Source: Agapanthus africanus
Lineage: Eukaryota; Streptophyta; Magnoliopsida; Asparagales; Amaryllidaceae
DNA: 64,000 bases
Assembly (NCBI GenBank): GCA_030015575.1
Contig: CM057349.1
Location: forward strand, 262,255,077 to 262,319,076
Direction of reading: 5' to 3'
Part shown: one piece after another, positions 43,840 to 57,152 of the stretch
How the letters are laid out: each line of letters begins with the position of its first letter
Numbering within the stretch: position 1 is the first letter of the stretch
Made by a program: the position numbers and the translations under genes
The notes under the pieces: generated by a model
Told to the model about the DNA's origin: nothing
Database searches by the model: none
What the model saw: the letters and a program-made list of their open reading frames with translations, nothing else

Positions 43840-45884
43840 TGTTAGTGTATATGCCCTAGAGGCCATTACTGTATCAAACTAGTTTGTATATTACTTGATG
43901 GAAGCTTGGGATATTCACAGTTGTATATACAATCTTGCTCGAAATGGTAGTATGCTACTTGGTTTGACTCTGCTTTAATATGTGCATGTGTTTCTTTTAG
44001 CATATCGCTGATATACATATTAGTAGAGCCCTTAGGATCTTTGCTTGATTACCAGCGTTGTGATGGCGCTCACACTCGTGGGAGCTGGGTGATCTATAAG
44101 CACATCCTTATACAGGTCCCTAGTCGTTGGACTATCGAGACAGGGCATCGATACTCCGGAGTAGACTAGCGTATATGCTTCTCATCCCAGTGTAGGAGAC
44201 GGTCTGTCCCACAGCCGTCAGTACGTCGTACTTGAGATAGTATGCGGGTGCTCGTTAGGTTACGAGTACACTGGACATGACTCGTCGGGAACTGTTGGTT
44301 GGTATTATACCTATCGTCAGTTATCAGTTCCCAGGTGACATGAGTACAGCTTAGTCCGCTGACTTGACACTGTCACTTCGCCTCGAGTGTGTTCCCACTG
44401 CACTTTGATTACTACCCTACCACGGCTCAAAGGAGTCGTGCAAACAGGTAGTTTTTGGGTGCAGTCCCGAAGCACTTGGAGGCAGTGACGGTTAGACAGG
44501 ATTCGTCTCTCCCGGTATTGGGGGTTGACATCGCGCTGTGTCCAGGAGAGCCATTACACGAGTAGTCCCTGTCCAGGGCAAGCGAGATATACTGGTAGGT
44601 TTCCAGTGTTATCTCAGGGTGTTCTGGGCTACACTCCGACACGACTTGTACCGCTATTAGGGGACTGACGTTTCACCGCCCCTTTAGGCCCGCCATGCGA
44701 TGTATCAGACGAACAGACCGGACTGTACGAAGACTGTCACATACAGGCTCAGTAGGAGTTCAGATGGGGTTCACCTCGTCAGTCTTCTTATCGACATCTA
44801 CCTGGGGCCCATTACGTACAGCTAGTGCCGCTTGTGGTCTGTGGTTAAACCCACTGCCAGCGTAGTGTCGAGTCTTTAGAGTCCCACACAGAGAGCTATT
44901 CGCCTTTAGGCAAAATGAGTAGAGGTCGCATGGTTTTGCGACAGGGTTCGTTCACATCCGTGCACTTGTGCACGTTTGCTGTCCGGACAGCTTATACCAG
45001 CGGGCTTTGGTTTAAGCCAGATCCTAGTATATGATTTGGGATTGGTTTTATCTCTTTGTATTCGTGTTCCTCGGATCACGAATACGGGTGCGTATGCACA
45101 GTTGTTTGAGACAGAGGGAGAGGACTTTGATTAGGGTTAATGACTATTGTCATTTTATTAACCCTAATGCTTATGTGTGTATTATGGTTAATTGATATTA
45201 GTTTAATATAATTGTGCATGGTTATGGTTGTTGACCTTTTGACCTCCTTGACTTGTTGACCTAGGTTGACACTTTGACCATCATCATTTCATTTGGAAGA
45301 TGCTCTTTGATCCTTGCAATTTGCATTAAAAATGAAATGATAATGGTCATGTCTTGATTAACCATGACAATTATCTAGCTAATTATCTAATTAAAATAAT
45401 ACACACATATATGTGAGAATGGTTTATTTTATTCTCATTCTATCATTCACTTTCTCTCTCTTGTTCTTCCTCTCCCTCAAGCTCTTCCCTCTCATGTGTT
45501 GAGAAACACTTGAGCTTGAGAAAAACCTCTTCTTGATAATCTCTACTCTCATCTAGGGTTCAAGGATTAGCACTTCTTGCACCCTAGTTACTTCTAGCTT
45601 GGAGTTGAAGCCAAAGGTCGAGGCTTTCGGGTGGATCTTTTTTCGACGTGAGAAGACGACTAAGGTGACCTCCTTCCACCACTCCAAGGAGCAAGGAGAG
45701 AAGGACATAAAGCCCAAGGTATAACCTTTCTAGCACTTAGCTAGTTTCTAGTTAGCTTTAGCATGTTTTTGTTTAGCAAAGATCCTTCTTTGTCTAGTCC
45801 ATGTTGCCTAAGTTGATAAAAATTTGCTTTTTATTCCGTTTTCCGCCTCCCCGCAAGTACCGGGGTGGGCAACGTGGACTTACA
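43840..45884 (+). repeat. E2 3' LTR
   Basis: This LTR is 2045 bp, with about 29 differences and one single-base indel relative to the 5' LTR by eye. The hairpin is at 45058-45085. It is followed by CGTAA (45885-45889). Confidence 0.95.
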
Positions 45885-48307
45885 CGTAATAGGTGTCCCT
45901 TCTCTTAATCCTAGAAGCCCTCACAACTTGAGAGAAGATAAAAAGAAAAGACAACTGAATAGTCCTATTCATTTTCTCCAGAATCGGAAACCATTCTCGA
46001 ATCTAAAACAAGTTTCTTCGAGTTCGTATGTAATTATATGATGGTCATATCCAATAAATGTGGATCTTCGTAGTGATACGGAATATTCCGGAGAAAAGCA
46101 AAGGGTAAAAGTAGGAGCGGTAATAAAGTATGCAAGCCTGACAATCCAAAAACCAGTGTTTTAAGAAGGTTCGGTTAACTTGGTTACTGAGTTATAGTCT
46201 AGGGTCGGGCCATGGTCGCTGCCAAAGAGAGAGAGAGAGAGAGAAAAGAAATACTCAGCGTGCACTCTAACCTAGATCAGAATGGTTAATCACTTTATAT
46301 AATCAGGATGTCGCCTTCTGTATCCTCAAATTTTCCTCCAAACCTGAAAGAAGAATTAATCGGGATCATCTAAAATCACCCGAGGAGTAAACCAACTCAT
46401 CAGTAGGAATCGAGATCCAACTATCATCGCATGATAACCTGATGGAACCCACTCAAGTTATCACACTCCAGAAGGTATGCGCATGCCTGGCAAGTTTCCT
46501 GTATATTTGAAACTCCCGATGTGATTTTTACCCCATGTTCATATGACCTTGACGACGGCCAACATATCATAAGTCACATGTCAAGTTCTACCCGTCATTG
46601 TCCAGGTTAATTTGAACCCACCCGTACATACCCTTGATGAAGGCCAAAATAGTAGTACGACTGTCCCAAACCAACATATCTATCTATGCAACAGAAAATT
46701 AACAAATAGTTACCATACACTATGCCATGACGAAGGCCAACAAATATAGCATAAATACTAAGTGCTACCCGTCTGAAATGACGGAGGGCTACGAATGGTT
46801 TTTGGCGAAAAACCTTTAACGTAATGAACTTGATATCGTTGAAGGAACCGGATAGCTTTTTACAAATATATAGTGGCGAAAACCTTTGCTAAAGAGGTCA
46901 TTCCCGGTGAAGGGATCTTGGCTCTTTCCTCGTGGAATGAGGTGCAGCATATTCCCACTGAATACCATGACACAAAGAAAAAAGTAATCGACTATAGTGA
47001 AGTTATTACCCTGATGCAAACTTCTGCCCAAGGGGTCACTCCAGGGGATCTTGGCTCTTGCCTCGTCGAATGATGTGCTGGATATTCATAACCGAATACC
47101 GCTGTGCAAAACAAAAGAAAACGTCCTTGTAATAACAGCTTTTAAAAATTGTTCCAACAATATCGAATAGGTCTATTTTCCTTGCATTGATCTGAATCAA
47201 CGCAGTCCCATCAATTAATCACACAAGAAAAGAACGAAAATATGATGTACGTATATGCTATCCGCATTCGCCACTGGGCCCCGTCATCACCCGTTAGGTT
47301 ACTTAACTAACGACAGAGCGGGGGCAGGACTAGCGTGGGTGTAAAAAATATACAACATCTACTAGTATATATATAAAAATATATAATAATCGCTCCAGGC
47401 ATGATAAATGCAACAACACAGATAAGCGATAAGCATCACAGAACAATACAGATAATCTGGGAGCCCCGGGTTTCCTTTGAGCCGCAAGTGAAACCCGACG
47501 TTCCCCTGGTCGTGTGGATAGCCTGTGCAATGAAAACCTAGACCCCTACGAGCGCGGAAAGTTACCCGCCAAAACCAGAAGCGAGACAGCCCCCTTCATC
47601 AAAGTGAATGGGCCACCTAGCACTTCACGGAATCCGGTAACTTGAGCACCCCTCCTTGGGTCAACCTGTACCCCCAACGAGTGCGGCGAATAGCCTGCCA
47701 ATTCTAGAGTGAGGCCCCCTCCTTCTCAACGACATGTGATGCGGACACGTTGCCCTCCAGAACCCGGCTATTCGTGCACTCCATCGCGGGGGTAATCCTA
47801 GTACAGAAAAGAAAATATGTACAACAGTGACATCGACCTCAATCCGGTTGTGCCCCAAACAAATAATATACAAATAGACAGTAATGGCAGTTCACATGTC
47901 GGACGCTCATCCCGCGATGTCTAATGTACAAATAAAACTAAACTGTACTAATATTGCACCTAAGCTATCCACCACGACGAATCCGCAACAACACAGCACA
48001 ACACAGAACATCAACGTGAATGTCACGTTCGCAAACCTGTCTAAAAGAACTATAGCAATTAGACAAGTTATACCGCTCTAATGACATTCACGGTCGTAGA
48101 TAGTAATGCATGTACTGTAAAACTTTAAACAGTGTTAGAAATATCGAGTTCGAAACACCTCAAATAGCCCCAAACAACTAGATAAAACCAAATCCAAACT
48201 GGGCTAAACAAGCAATACTACTGAACCAATATTCCAGAGACTAGACCACACTCCAAAACCCAAGCCCCAACTCCAAGTTAGGACCGACCAGGCCGGAATT
48301 TTCCTAC
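45885..48307 (-). mobile_element. E7 remnant: gag fossil and leader of a non-autonomous copia-type element
   Basis: This continues the 15661-15767 fragment after E2. The gag unit (to about 46215) is followed by the purine-rich acceptor complement (GAGAGAGAGAG near 46225), three boxes with the centre GACGACGGCC, GATGAAGGCC or GACGAAGGCC (46550-46740), the CGGTGAAGGGATCTTGG modules (about 46870-47080), the GTTAGG...CTAACG palindrome and the GTAGGGG-type modules. It stops about 215 bp beyond the 78-nt hairpin, roughly 230 bp short of where the PBS should be. Its 5' LTR is gone. Confidence 0.8.
48015..48092 (-). promoter_or_regulatory. E7 78-nt leader hairpin
   Basis: The outer arms pair as CGTGAATGTCA/TGACATTCACG. 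In sense the inner arms AACTTGTCTAA/TTAGACAGGTT pair with one G.U, and the loop includes CTATAG. Relative to E6 the stem shows a C-G to T-A replacement. Confidence 0.65.
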
Positions 48308-49351
48308 TGTGGTTAAACCCACAGCCAGCGTATTGACGAGTCTTTAGAGTCTCACACAGAGGGTTTCCCTGCTTTGGGTGAAACGATGTAGAGGACATAT
48401 GGTTTTACGGCAGGGTTCGATCATATATGTGCACTTATGCACGTATCATGATTCGGACGGATAATACTAGTGGGCTTTGGTTTAAGCCGAATCCTAGTAT
48501 TATATTGTTGGATTATTTTCGTCTCATTGTATTCGTATTTTTCGGAATACGGATACGGGTATGTATATACGGATGAGGAGCATTCTTGTAATTTATTACA
48601 AGAATAGTTTATAGAAGGATAACACCTCATTTTTTTTATGAACCATTTTAGTTTAAATGGTTAATTGATGTGAGAGATGAGTGTGCTTAGCTTAATTGAA
48701 GCATGCCCACTTGGTGACTCATGTGGTGACCTATGAGATGACTCATGGTGATGACTCATGGTGTGACTCTTGAAACACTATTGTGGCATGCTTGATGTTT
48801 TGTTTCTAGTGTGAGATATTTTGTGATCTTGACAGATATTTTCTTGACTTGATATTTCCACTCTTACATATTCACAAGGGCAAGCCATCTTCTTTCTTGA
48901 GTTGCTCTAAGCTTCACACTCTCATCTCTCATGGCTTCTTCTTCCTCCACCCTAACCTTCTCATGTGTTGAGAAACCTAGGGTGTTTAGAGACAAATTAA
49001 TCCCTCATTAGACTCTACATCATCTTGGATATCTAGTTTAGCAAACTAGATACCCTAGTTACTTCGGTTATGAAGTAGGAGCTCGATTCATAGACTCTCA
49101 GGTGGATCATCTTCGATGGAGGGAGACCGGCGACCATACTTGATCATGGTGGCCACTAGGAGCTTGGGAAGAGGTTAAAGACTGAAGGACACGGATCATT
49201 CGGTATAACATTCCAAACTCTTTTACATAGCTTTGTAGATTTAGGGTTATTGGTCGATCCGTATTCGGAGGTTGTGGTAGCGCCGGTTTAGAAAAAAAAA
49301 TTTCCGCATTCGGCCACGGTTTGATGGCCTGGGCGCGGCCATAACCCAACA
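48308..49351 (+). repeat. E6 5' LTR, 5'-truncated
   Basis: The homology to the 3' LTR starts at TGTGGTTAAACCCAC and runs to CCCAACA. It retains the promoter zone (GGGCTTTGGTTTAAGCC, CCTAGTATTATATT), the hairpin GTATTCGTATT/AATACGGATAC (48529-48556, one G.U) and TCGGTATAAC in U5. Confidence 0.9.
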
Positions 49352-49364
49352 TGGTATCAGAGCC
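49352..49364 (+). other. E6 primer-binding site (initiator tRNA-Met)
   Basis: TGGTATCAGAGCC directly abuts the LTR with no spacer, as in E3. Confidence 0.95.
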
Positions 49365-51672
49365 AACCCTTTAACCCTAATCTAGCTTGTTCTTATGTGC
49401 TTAGAAGATCGATCGCGCAAAATTCCCGAAATCACGATTTCCATTTACCTAGTTTCTGCCGATTTTTCAAAGTGGTTAAAAAATTATTTCTAGAGTCTCA
49501 AAAATTCATGCAGGGTTTTCTAGGAAGCCAGAAGAAATTTGGGGACACAATACCCTAATACGGCAATGGAACCATGGCAGAACAACCATGTTTGCTGCGG
49601 TTGCGCTGCGGAATTTGGGTATCTGTGCACAAAAATTCTACCGGAGTTCTATTGTTTGGAATTGTGGTTTCTTGGATATTATGTTTTTGGCCCAGATTTG
49701 TTTGAGTACTGGTTTGCACTTGGGGCCAATACAGAAGGTTTTTTGTCGATCAAAATTTTAAATACGTAAGTTTACAGTACATACATTACTATTTATGACC
49801 GTGAATGTCATTAGAGCGGTACAACTCGTCTAATTGCTATATGTCATTTAGACGAGTTTGCAAACATGACATTCACGTTGATGTTCTGTGTTGTGCTGTA
49901 GTTGTGGATGGAACGTCGTGGTGGATAGCCAGGTGGTCCAATGATAGTACAATTTAGATTCAGTTTATACATTTGATATTGTGGGGCGAGCGTCCGGCTT
50001 GTGGACTGCCATCACTTCCTGTTTGTATAGTATTTGTTTGGGGCACGAACGGGTTGAGGTCGATGTCACCGTTGTACATATATTTTCTTTTCTGTACTAG
50101 CATTACCCCGAGGTAGAGTGCACGGATAGCCGGGTTCTAGAGGGCAACGGGTCCGCATCTCATGGCATTGAGACGGAGGGGGCCTCATTCTAGAATTAGC
50201 GGGATATTCTCCGCACTCGTAGGGGGTACAGGTTGACCTAAGATGGGGTGCACAAGTTATCAGATTCCGTGAAGTGTTTGGTGGTCCACTCATTTTGCTG
50301 ATTGGGGTTGCCTCAATTCTGGGATTGGCTGGTAACTTGCCGCACTCGTAGGGGTCTAGGTTTTCATTGCACAGGCTATCCACACGACAGGGAACGTTGG
50401 GTCTCACTTGAGGCTCAAATGAAACCCGAGGCTCCAGGAATATTTACCACTCTGTGTTGCTTGGCTAAGATTCCGGGTTGCTTCTGTGATGTTGCTTTAT
50501 ATCATGCCTGGGAAGAATGTTATATATATTTATATATATACTAGTAGATGTTGTATATGTTTTGCACCCGTGCTAGTCCAGTCTCCACTCTGCCGTTAGT
50601 TAAGTAACCTAACGGGTGATGACTATACGTACATTTTATTTTCGTTCTTTTATCTGGTGTGATATGTTTAATTGATGGGACTGCGTTGATTTTGATCAAT
50701 GCAAGGATAAAACAAACCTATTTGATGTTGTTGGAACCAAGTTTAAAAAACAGACATTACAAACATTTTCTTTTGCTTTGCACCGTGGTTTTAGTTAGGA
50801 ATATCCTGCACCTCATTCGACGACGCAAGGGCCGAGATCCCTTCATCGGGAGTGACCCCTTGGACAGAAGTTTACATCAACGTAATAACTTCACTATAGT
50901 CGATTCTTTTGCTTTTCACCGTGGTATTCGATTGGGAATATCCTGCACCTCATTCGATGAGGAAAGCGCCGAGATCCCTTCACTGGGAGTGACCTCTTTA
51001 GCAAAAGTTTGCGCCACCATATTTTTGTAAAACCACTTGGGTTCCTTCTACGATATCAAGTTCATTACGTTAAAGATTTTTTTGCCAAAAAACAGCCGTA
51101 GCCCTCCGTCATTTCAGATTAGTATTGCATAGTATTCGTGCTACGTTTGTCGTTGCTGTTCGCCGAGACGTAGTGTGCGGTAGCTGTGTAATGCTTTTCT
51201 ATCGCATGGACATATAGATTGGTTAGGAAAATCGTACGACTTTGTTGATTATGCATCAAAGGTCGTGCGGGTGGGTTTAACGCAATCAAGATAATGATGG
51301 GTTGAACTTGACTAGGACCTTATGATTTATTGATTATTCGTCAAGGTCACTTGGGTCCTAGGGGTAAAAATCACATCGGGAGTTTCAAACATACAGGAAA
51401 CTTTCCAGGCATGTGTATACCTTCTGGAGCGTGGTGACTTGAGTGGATTCCATCTAGTTATCATGGGATGATAGTTGGATCCCGATTCCCACTGATGAGT
51501 AGGTGTTACTCCTCGGGTGATTTTAGATAATCCCGACTAATTCTCTTTTTAGGTTTGATGAAGAATTCGAGGAAACAGTGGGAGACATCCTGATTAGATA
51601 AATAAATAACCAATCTAATCTAGGTTAGAGTGCACGCTGAGTGTTTCTTTTCTCTTTCTCTCTGGCTGCAAC
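49365..51672 (+). other. E6 long untranslated leader
   Basis: The 78-nt hairpin is intact. The GC-rich stem slot (about 49560-49612) holds only a weakened stem, with CATGG/CCATG-like changes where CCGCGG would be expected, as if CpGs had decayed. The modules GAGATCCCTTCA(T/C)(C/T)GGGAGT are duplicated (about 50830-50860, 50970-51000). The three-box motif has drifted to TTGATTATGCATCAAAGG-type sequences. The acceptor slot reads GGCTGCAACC and lacks CAG followed by the usual context. Confidence 0.65.
49800..49877 (+). promoter_or_regulatory. E6 78-nt leader hairpin
   Basis: The outer arms CGTGAATGTCAT/ATGACATTCACG are perfect over 12 bp, and the inner arms ACTCGTCTAA/TTAGACGAGT are perfect over 10 bp, with a TGCTATATG loop. 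It starts 448 nt after the PBS. Although E6 is old and its other parts have decayed, both stems are unbroken. Confidence 0.7.
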
Positions 51673-54600
51673 CATGGCCCGACTCTAAACTAAAACTCAT
51701 GAACCAAGTTAACCGAACCTTCTTAAAACACTTTGGCTTTTGGTTTGTCATAGTCGCATATATCATTGCCGCTCCTATATTACCCTTTGTATTTCTCCGG
51801 AACATTCCGTATCACTACAAAGATCCACATTTATTGGATATGCCATCGTATAGTTACATACGAACTCGAAGAAACTTTTTTCAGATTCGGGGATGGTTTC
51901 CGATTCCGGAGAAATAGAATAGGACTATTCAGTTGTCTTTTCCCTTTACCTTTTCTCAGGTTGCGAGGGCTCATTGGATTAGGAGAGTACAGCTATTATG
52001 CTTATTGGATAGTCTTCTTCCAAACTATAAGCTGGTGCCGAAAGGTAGGGACGGAAGAAAACCAATTAGCCTAAGTGTGGTGTACAGAAGGTAATAAGTA
52101 AAGACATATAAAGGGATTAGAAAGAGGGCAAAGGAAATTGCGACGGCTTTCATTCACGACGAAGCCGCGTATATTATCGCTACTCCTGCTTCACCTTTGC
52201 ATTTCTCCGGAACATTCCGTATCACTACGAAGATCCACATTTATTGGATACGCCATCGTATAGTTACATACGAACTCGAAGGAACTTGTTCCAGTTCGAG
52301 GATGGTTTTCGGTTCAGGAGAAATCGAATAGGATTATTCGGGTTGTCTTTTATCTTTACCTTCTCTCAGGTTGCGAGGGCTCCTAGTATTAGGAGGGTAC
52401 ACCTATTACGCTTATTGGATAGTCTTCTTCCAAACCTTAGGCCGGTGCCGAAAGGTATGGATAGAAGAAAACCATTTAGCCTAAGTGCGGTGTATAAAGG
52501 GTAATGAGTAAAGATATATAAAGGGATTGGAGAGATGGTAAGGAAATATACGGTTACAGTCATGAATCTGGATAGTGGAAGATGCATTACTAGGAATACC
52601 CGGATACCCTTTCGAAACATTTTAATGTTTCAGTTTCACTATGCAGTGTTAATTGAAAATTGATTTTCCATTTCGATTCTGACTCCAGGGTATGTATTTA
52701 CCAGTTTCGATTCTCACATCTGTATGGTGTTACAGATGATGGGTGGGAGTAGAATATTGGGAATTAGGTGATTATATCCTCATTATATCGGAATTCTTTG
52801 TAATTGGTGATATTTGAGGAAATCACCTTTGTTTTGCCTGACGACAAATATTTGGTTTTGAATATCCGATGTTATGCACCAATTTCAAACTGATATATCT
52901 ATACGTTTATTTTATAAACTGAGATATAACTTTTTGAAATTATGTCTGTGACTTTTACCTATATTAGTTGATGATTAAGTAAGGAGCATTCAACAACGGT
53001 GTAATTCTTCTTAACCATAATACAGTTTAACCTACGACGCACAGGGTTTGAGTTATTGAACTCAAGGGACTTATACAAAAGTATTGTAGGTTTTCCAGTG
53101 TCCATTAGGACAAAGGGGATGGTACTCGTACTATATTCTATATACTTGTGACTTCTCTGTTTTTAGACAAGTATTTCGTTGAAATGCAAGGTCAAAGTTT
53201 TGAGAAGTTATAGGTATGAGAATAAAGTAGAGAACCATATATTGCAAAGTATCAGGATTCTTCAAGGTGATCGAAGATGTGGATACTTGTGCTAGGTATT
53301 CCGTTGATAGTAATGGTTTTGAGAACTTGCTTCTCTTTCAGGTTACTCAAATGTGGATGCACTCCTAGATGAGTAATGCTGAATGGCCTCCTTCCATTTG
53401 ATTGATATGCACTGGAGACAGCTGCATGATTTTGAATCTGGTTCCAATTAAATTAGTTCCCTTGTTTCTATAGTAGATATAGAATGGATCATATCTTGAC
53501 CATGTTAAGGTATATGGAGTTGTTCGGCTTATGCTTAAAACCAGAAACCGGATAAACTCAAGGCACGTTTCAGTAATGGCAATTTGTGGGTTATCCCGGG
53601 CTTTGACGAGGGTTAACATTCTACCATCTGCAAGATCAATAGTAATATTGTTCTTGACTCGCCATCAGTTTTAGTAAAATGGATTCTTTTCAGAAAACAT
53701 TAGTGGGAGTATGCTAGAACTGGAAGTGATTCTAGAAGCATAAACGATTACTGAAAATTTAGTAGGACCTAAAGATTCAATTGGATTCGACATTCCATTA
53801 GCCACTCCACAGATTTGGTGGGTAACCTTAGGCACCCGAGAGGTACTTCGGTCTTCTCAGAGACGGTGACATGGAGGTTCTTGTTTTCCCAAACTTTCCA
53901 CTGCTGCTGTTCTAGACTACGAAATCCGGCAGGAGGATGAGTATAACGCCGTTCTAAACTAGCTTAAGAAGTGCACGTGTATATGACTATGCCAGAGGGT
54001 TGTTGTAGTCAGTGGGAGCAGCGGAAGCATAGTGGGCAAGTAGCTTATGTCTACCTATAGACTAAAGCAGGTATAGCGGAGAAAAATCATCTATTTTTGA
54101 TGTGATAGTCATAGAGTTTGACTTCATCAGAATAAAAGATGGATCTGGTAAGAAGGTAGTAGGGAGTGATGTTCTGGTATTTGGATGACATGTACTTGAT
54201 AGGAAGTGAAATTCTTATACTACGATCGGTTATATACTGTGGTTGTCATAAAGTGTTTCTCCATATAGGATCTGGATAAAATATCAGCATTCTGGTTACT
54301 AGATCTATAATTTTAGATCTAGATTTGGGAAGTGTCCCAATCTAGGTACTTTGACATTATTCTAAATGTGTTTTAGAATAGTTGACTCCTGGCGTGGAAG
54401 TGTACCCGCAGGTGATGGAGTCACCCTCTCTAAAGGATGTCTTACAGACTAATGGGGTGAGGGATTTGCATGATTAGCATATCACTTGCTTAGGCAATTG
54501 AGTTAATCATGTAATATCAAGTACCACACCAGATATTGTTTTTACACTAGCTGCAATATGTATATATATTAATCCAATCCTGGAGAAACGTTGGGAAGCA

Positions 54601-55104
54601 GTTATGAATATAAGTGAATGTTCTTGGTATATGGTAACGGCAGCCTCCTTCGGGAGGCGGTTATCATTTTAGGCTTCCAAGGTGAGCTGGATGACAGAGA
54701 GATTGTCTGAGTTATAGTTTTCCATCTTTTTAGGGGCAGTATGTTGGACAGGTAGTCCAAGTGGATACTAAGGAAGGCATGGAGCAGGATACTGATTAAA
54801 TTCAGTTGACGATACAGTCTAAGAAGTTTGTTGGATTTGGAGTTCATTTGTGAACTGGGTCCCATCACATATCCAGAAAGATTCTAAGACAGGTATTGCT
54901 CATTTCGGGAGATATTGGTTCTCCGTGAAGTTGCGATATAGAGAGATATAGAAAGAAACATTGGAGCGGATCCACTCAACGATGCTATTTCTCGAACTCA
55001 ATAGTTTCATAAACAGGCTTTGCGAAACTGATTAGTAGAGGAGTTGGGTGTTCGGTATCACACGGTCGTGAGTATGCGACACCGCAATAATTATCCTTAA
55101 GTGC
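51673..55104 (+). pseudogene. E6 dead gag-pol
   Basis: The gag duplication is at about 51750-52070 and 52190-52500. Integrase fossil similarity is at about 53150-53360. The RT fossil is near 54175-54480 (TATTTGGATGACATG for the YVDD site, GGAGTCACCCTCTCTAAAGG). The RNase H end block AGTTCATTTGTGAACTGGGTCCCATCA is near 54840. There is no open domain. Confidence 0.75.
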
Positions 55105-55115
55105 AAGTGGGAGAT
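55105..55115 (+). other. E6 polypurine tract
   Basis: AAGTGGGAGAT directly precedes the 3' LTR at 55116. Confidence 0.9.
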
Positions 55116-57152
55116 TGTTGGCTATAGTGCCCTCAAGTCAATTATTGTAATCGCAGGCACGCGATTAGATGATTGAGGGAGGACCTATACGGGAAGAACA
55201 GTCTTACTCAAAATGGTAGTATACTATCTGGTTTGTCTTTATCATCATGTACATGCTTTAGGTGGCATTACAGTTCACTATTACATGTTGATAGAGCCCA
55301 TAAGATTCTTTCTTGACTATCAGCATTATGATGGTGATCATATACGTGGAAGCTGGGTAGTCTATGAGCATATCTTTAAATGTCCCTAGTCGTGGGAGTA
55401 TCGAGACTGGGCATCGATGCTCTAGAGTAGACTGGTGTGTACTTATCGAGACCCTGACGAGGGGTGGTAGCCGGTCTCACAAGCCATTGGTGTTAGTTTG
55501 TTCACCTGAGATAGTATACAGGTGCTCAATGGGTTATGAGTACACTGGAGGACTCGCCGGGAACCTGCTAGTTGGTATTATACCTATTGTCAGATAGCAG
55601 TTCCCAGGTGACATGTGTACAGATTAGTCAGTCGACCAGAGATCATCATTTATCTCGTGTGAGTTCCCACTGTGCTTTGATTACTACCCTACTACGGCTC
55701 AAAGGAGTCATGCAAACAGGTTTTAGTTGGGTACAGTCCCGAGCCACATGGAGGCAGTGAGCGGATCGTCGGGGATTCGTCCCTCATGGTATTGGGGGTT
55801 GATGTCACGCAGTGCATGGGTGGCCATCACCAGAAATCCTTGATCAAGGTAGTCGAGAAATACTGATTTGGATCAGTAGTTTCTCAGTTTGTGATGGGCT
55901 TTATACCGATACGAAATGTCGCGTTTTTAGGGGTCTGACTTTATCCACCCCCTAGACTCAATATGCGATTCTCTTAGATGAACATACCATACTGTACGGA
56001 TATTGTCACAGACAAGCTCAGTAGGGGTCAGGATGAGTTTGCTCGTAGGCCTTCCTTTCGCTCAATACCTGGGTAGCCGTTTCGTACAGCTAGTGCCGCT
56101 GACGTGTTTGTGGTTAAACCCACTGCCGGTGTATTGATGAGTCTTTAGAGCCCCACATAGAGGGTTTCCCTGCTTCGGGCGAAACGATGTAGAGGCCGTA
56201 TGGTTTTACGGCAGTGTTCGATCATATACATGCACTTGTGCACGTATCATGATTCAGATGGATAATACTAGTGGGCTTTGGTTTAAGCCGGATCCTAGTA
56301 TTATATTATTGGATTATTTTCGTCTCATTGTATTCGTATTTTTCGGAATACGGATACGGGTATGCATATACAGATGAGGGGCATTCTTGTAATTTATTAC
56401 AAGAATAGTTTCTAGAAGGATAACACCTCATTTTGTTTATTAACTATTTTAGTTTAAATGGTTAATTGAGGTGAGAGATGAGTGTGCTTAGCTTAATTCA
56501 AGCATGCTCACTTGGTGACTCATATGGTGACTCATGGGATGACTCATGGTGATGACTCATGGTGTGACTCTTGAAACACTATTGTGGCATGCTTGATGTT
56601 TTGTTTCTAGTGTGAGATATTTATGATCTTGAGAGATATTTTCTTGACTTTATATTTCCACTCTCACACACTCACAAGAGCAAGCCATCTTCTTTCTTGA
56701 GTTGCTCTAAGCTTCACACTCTCGTCTCTCATGACTTCTTCTTCTTCCTCCACCTTAACCCTCTCATGTGTTAAGAAACCTAGGCTGTTTAGAGACAAAT
56801 TAATCCCTTATTAGACTCTACATCATCTTGGCTATCTAGTTTAGCAAACTAGATACCCTAGTTACTTCGGTTATGAAATAGGAGCTCGATTCATAAACTC
56901 TCGGGTGGATCATCTTCGATGGAGGGAGACCGGCGACCAAACTTGATCAAGGTGGCCACTAGGAGCTTGGGAAGAGGTTAAAGACCGAAGGACACGGATC
57001 ATTCGGTATAATATTCCAAACTCTTTTAGATAGCTTTGTAGATTTAGGGTTATTGGTCGATCCGTATTCGGAGGCTATGGTAGCGCCGGTTTAGAAAAAT
57101 TTTGTTCCGCATTCGGCCATGGTTTGATGGCCAGGGCACTGCCATAACCCAA
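55116..57152 (+). repeat. E6 3' LTR
   Basis: It begins TGTTGGCTATAGTGCCC and ends at CCCAA without the final CA. The hairpin after the TATA-like region is at 56330-56357. To its right lies unrelated minus-strand leader sequence without a target duplication. Confidence 0.85.

Larger units (their letters stand above)
15768..45884 (+). mobile_element. E2, copia-type LTR retrotransposon with near-complete gag-pol, split by E4
   Basis: The LTRs are at 15768-17811 and 43840-45884 (2044 and 2045 bp, about 29 differences by eye) with target duplication CGTAA (15763-15767, 45885-45889). It has an initiator-Met PBS, a 2.1-kb leader, gag-PR-IN-RT-RNase H in copia order and a PPT. E4 interrupts the RT. 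The RT motif block (MKDLG...YILGIQIYRDRS) recalls the Tork/TAR/Angela branch of plant copia elements, but I hold that lineage call loosely. It is the only coding-like element here and so the best model for the helper of the dead family. Confidence 0.95.
48308..57152 (+). mobile_element. E6, older non-autonomous copia-type element, 5'-truncated
   Basis: It consists of a partial 5' LTR (48308-49351), PBS, leader, dead gag-pol, PPT and 3' LTR (55116-57152). About the first 990 bp of the 5' LTR are missing, and the left edge abuts E7 leader sequence in opposite orientation with no target duplication, so it is a rearrangement junction. The 3' LTR stops at CCCAA instead of CCCAACA. The LTRs differ more than in E1, E4 and E5, so it is the older insertion. 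Confidence 0.85.
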
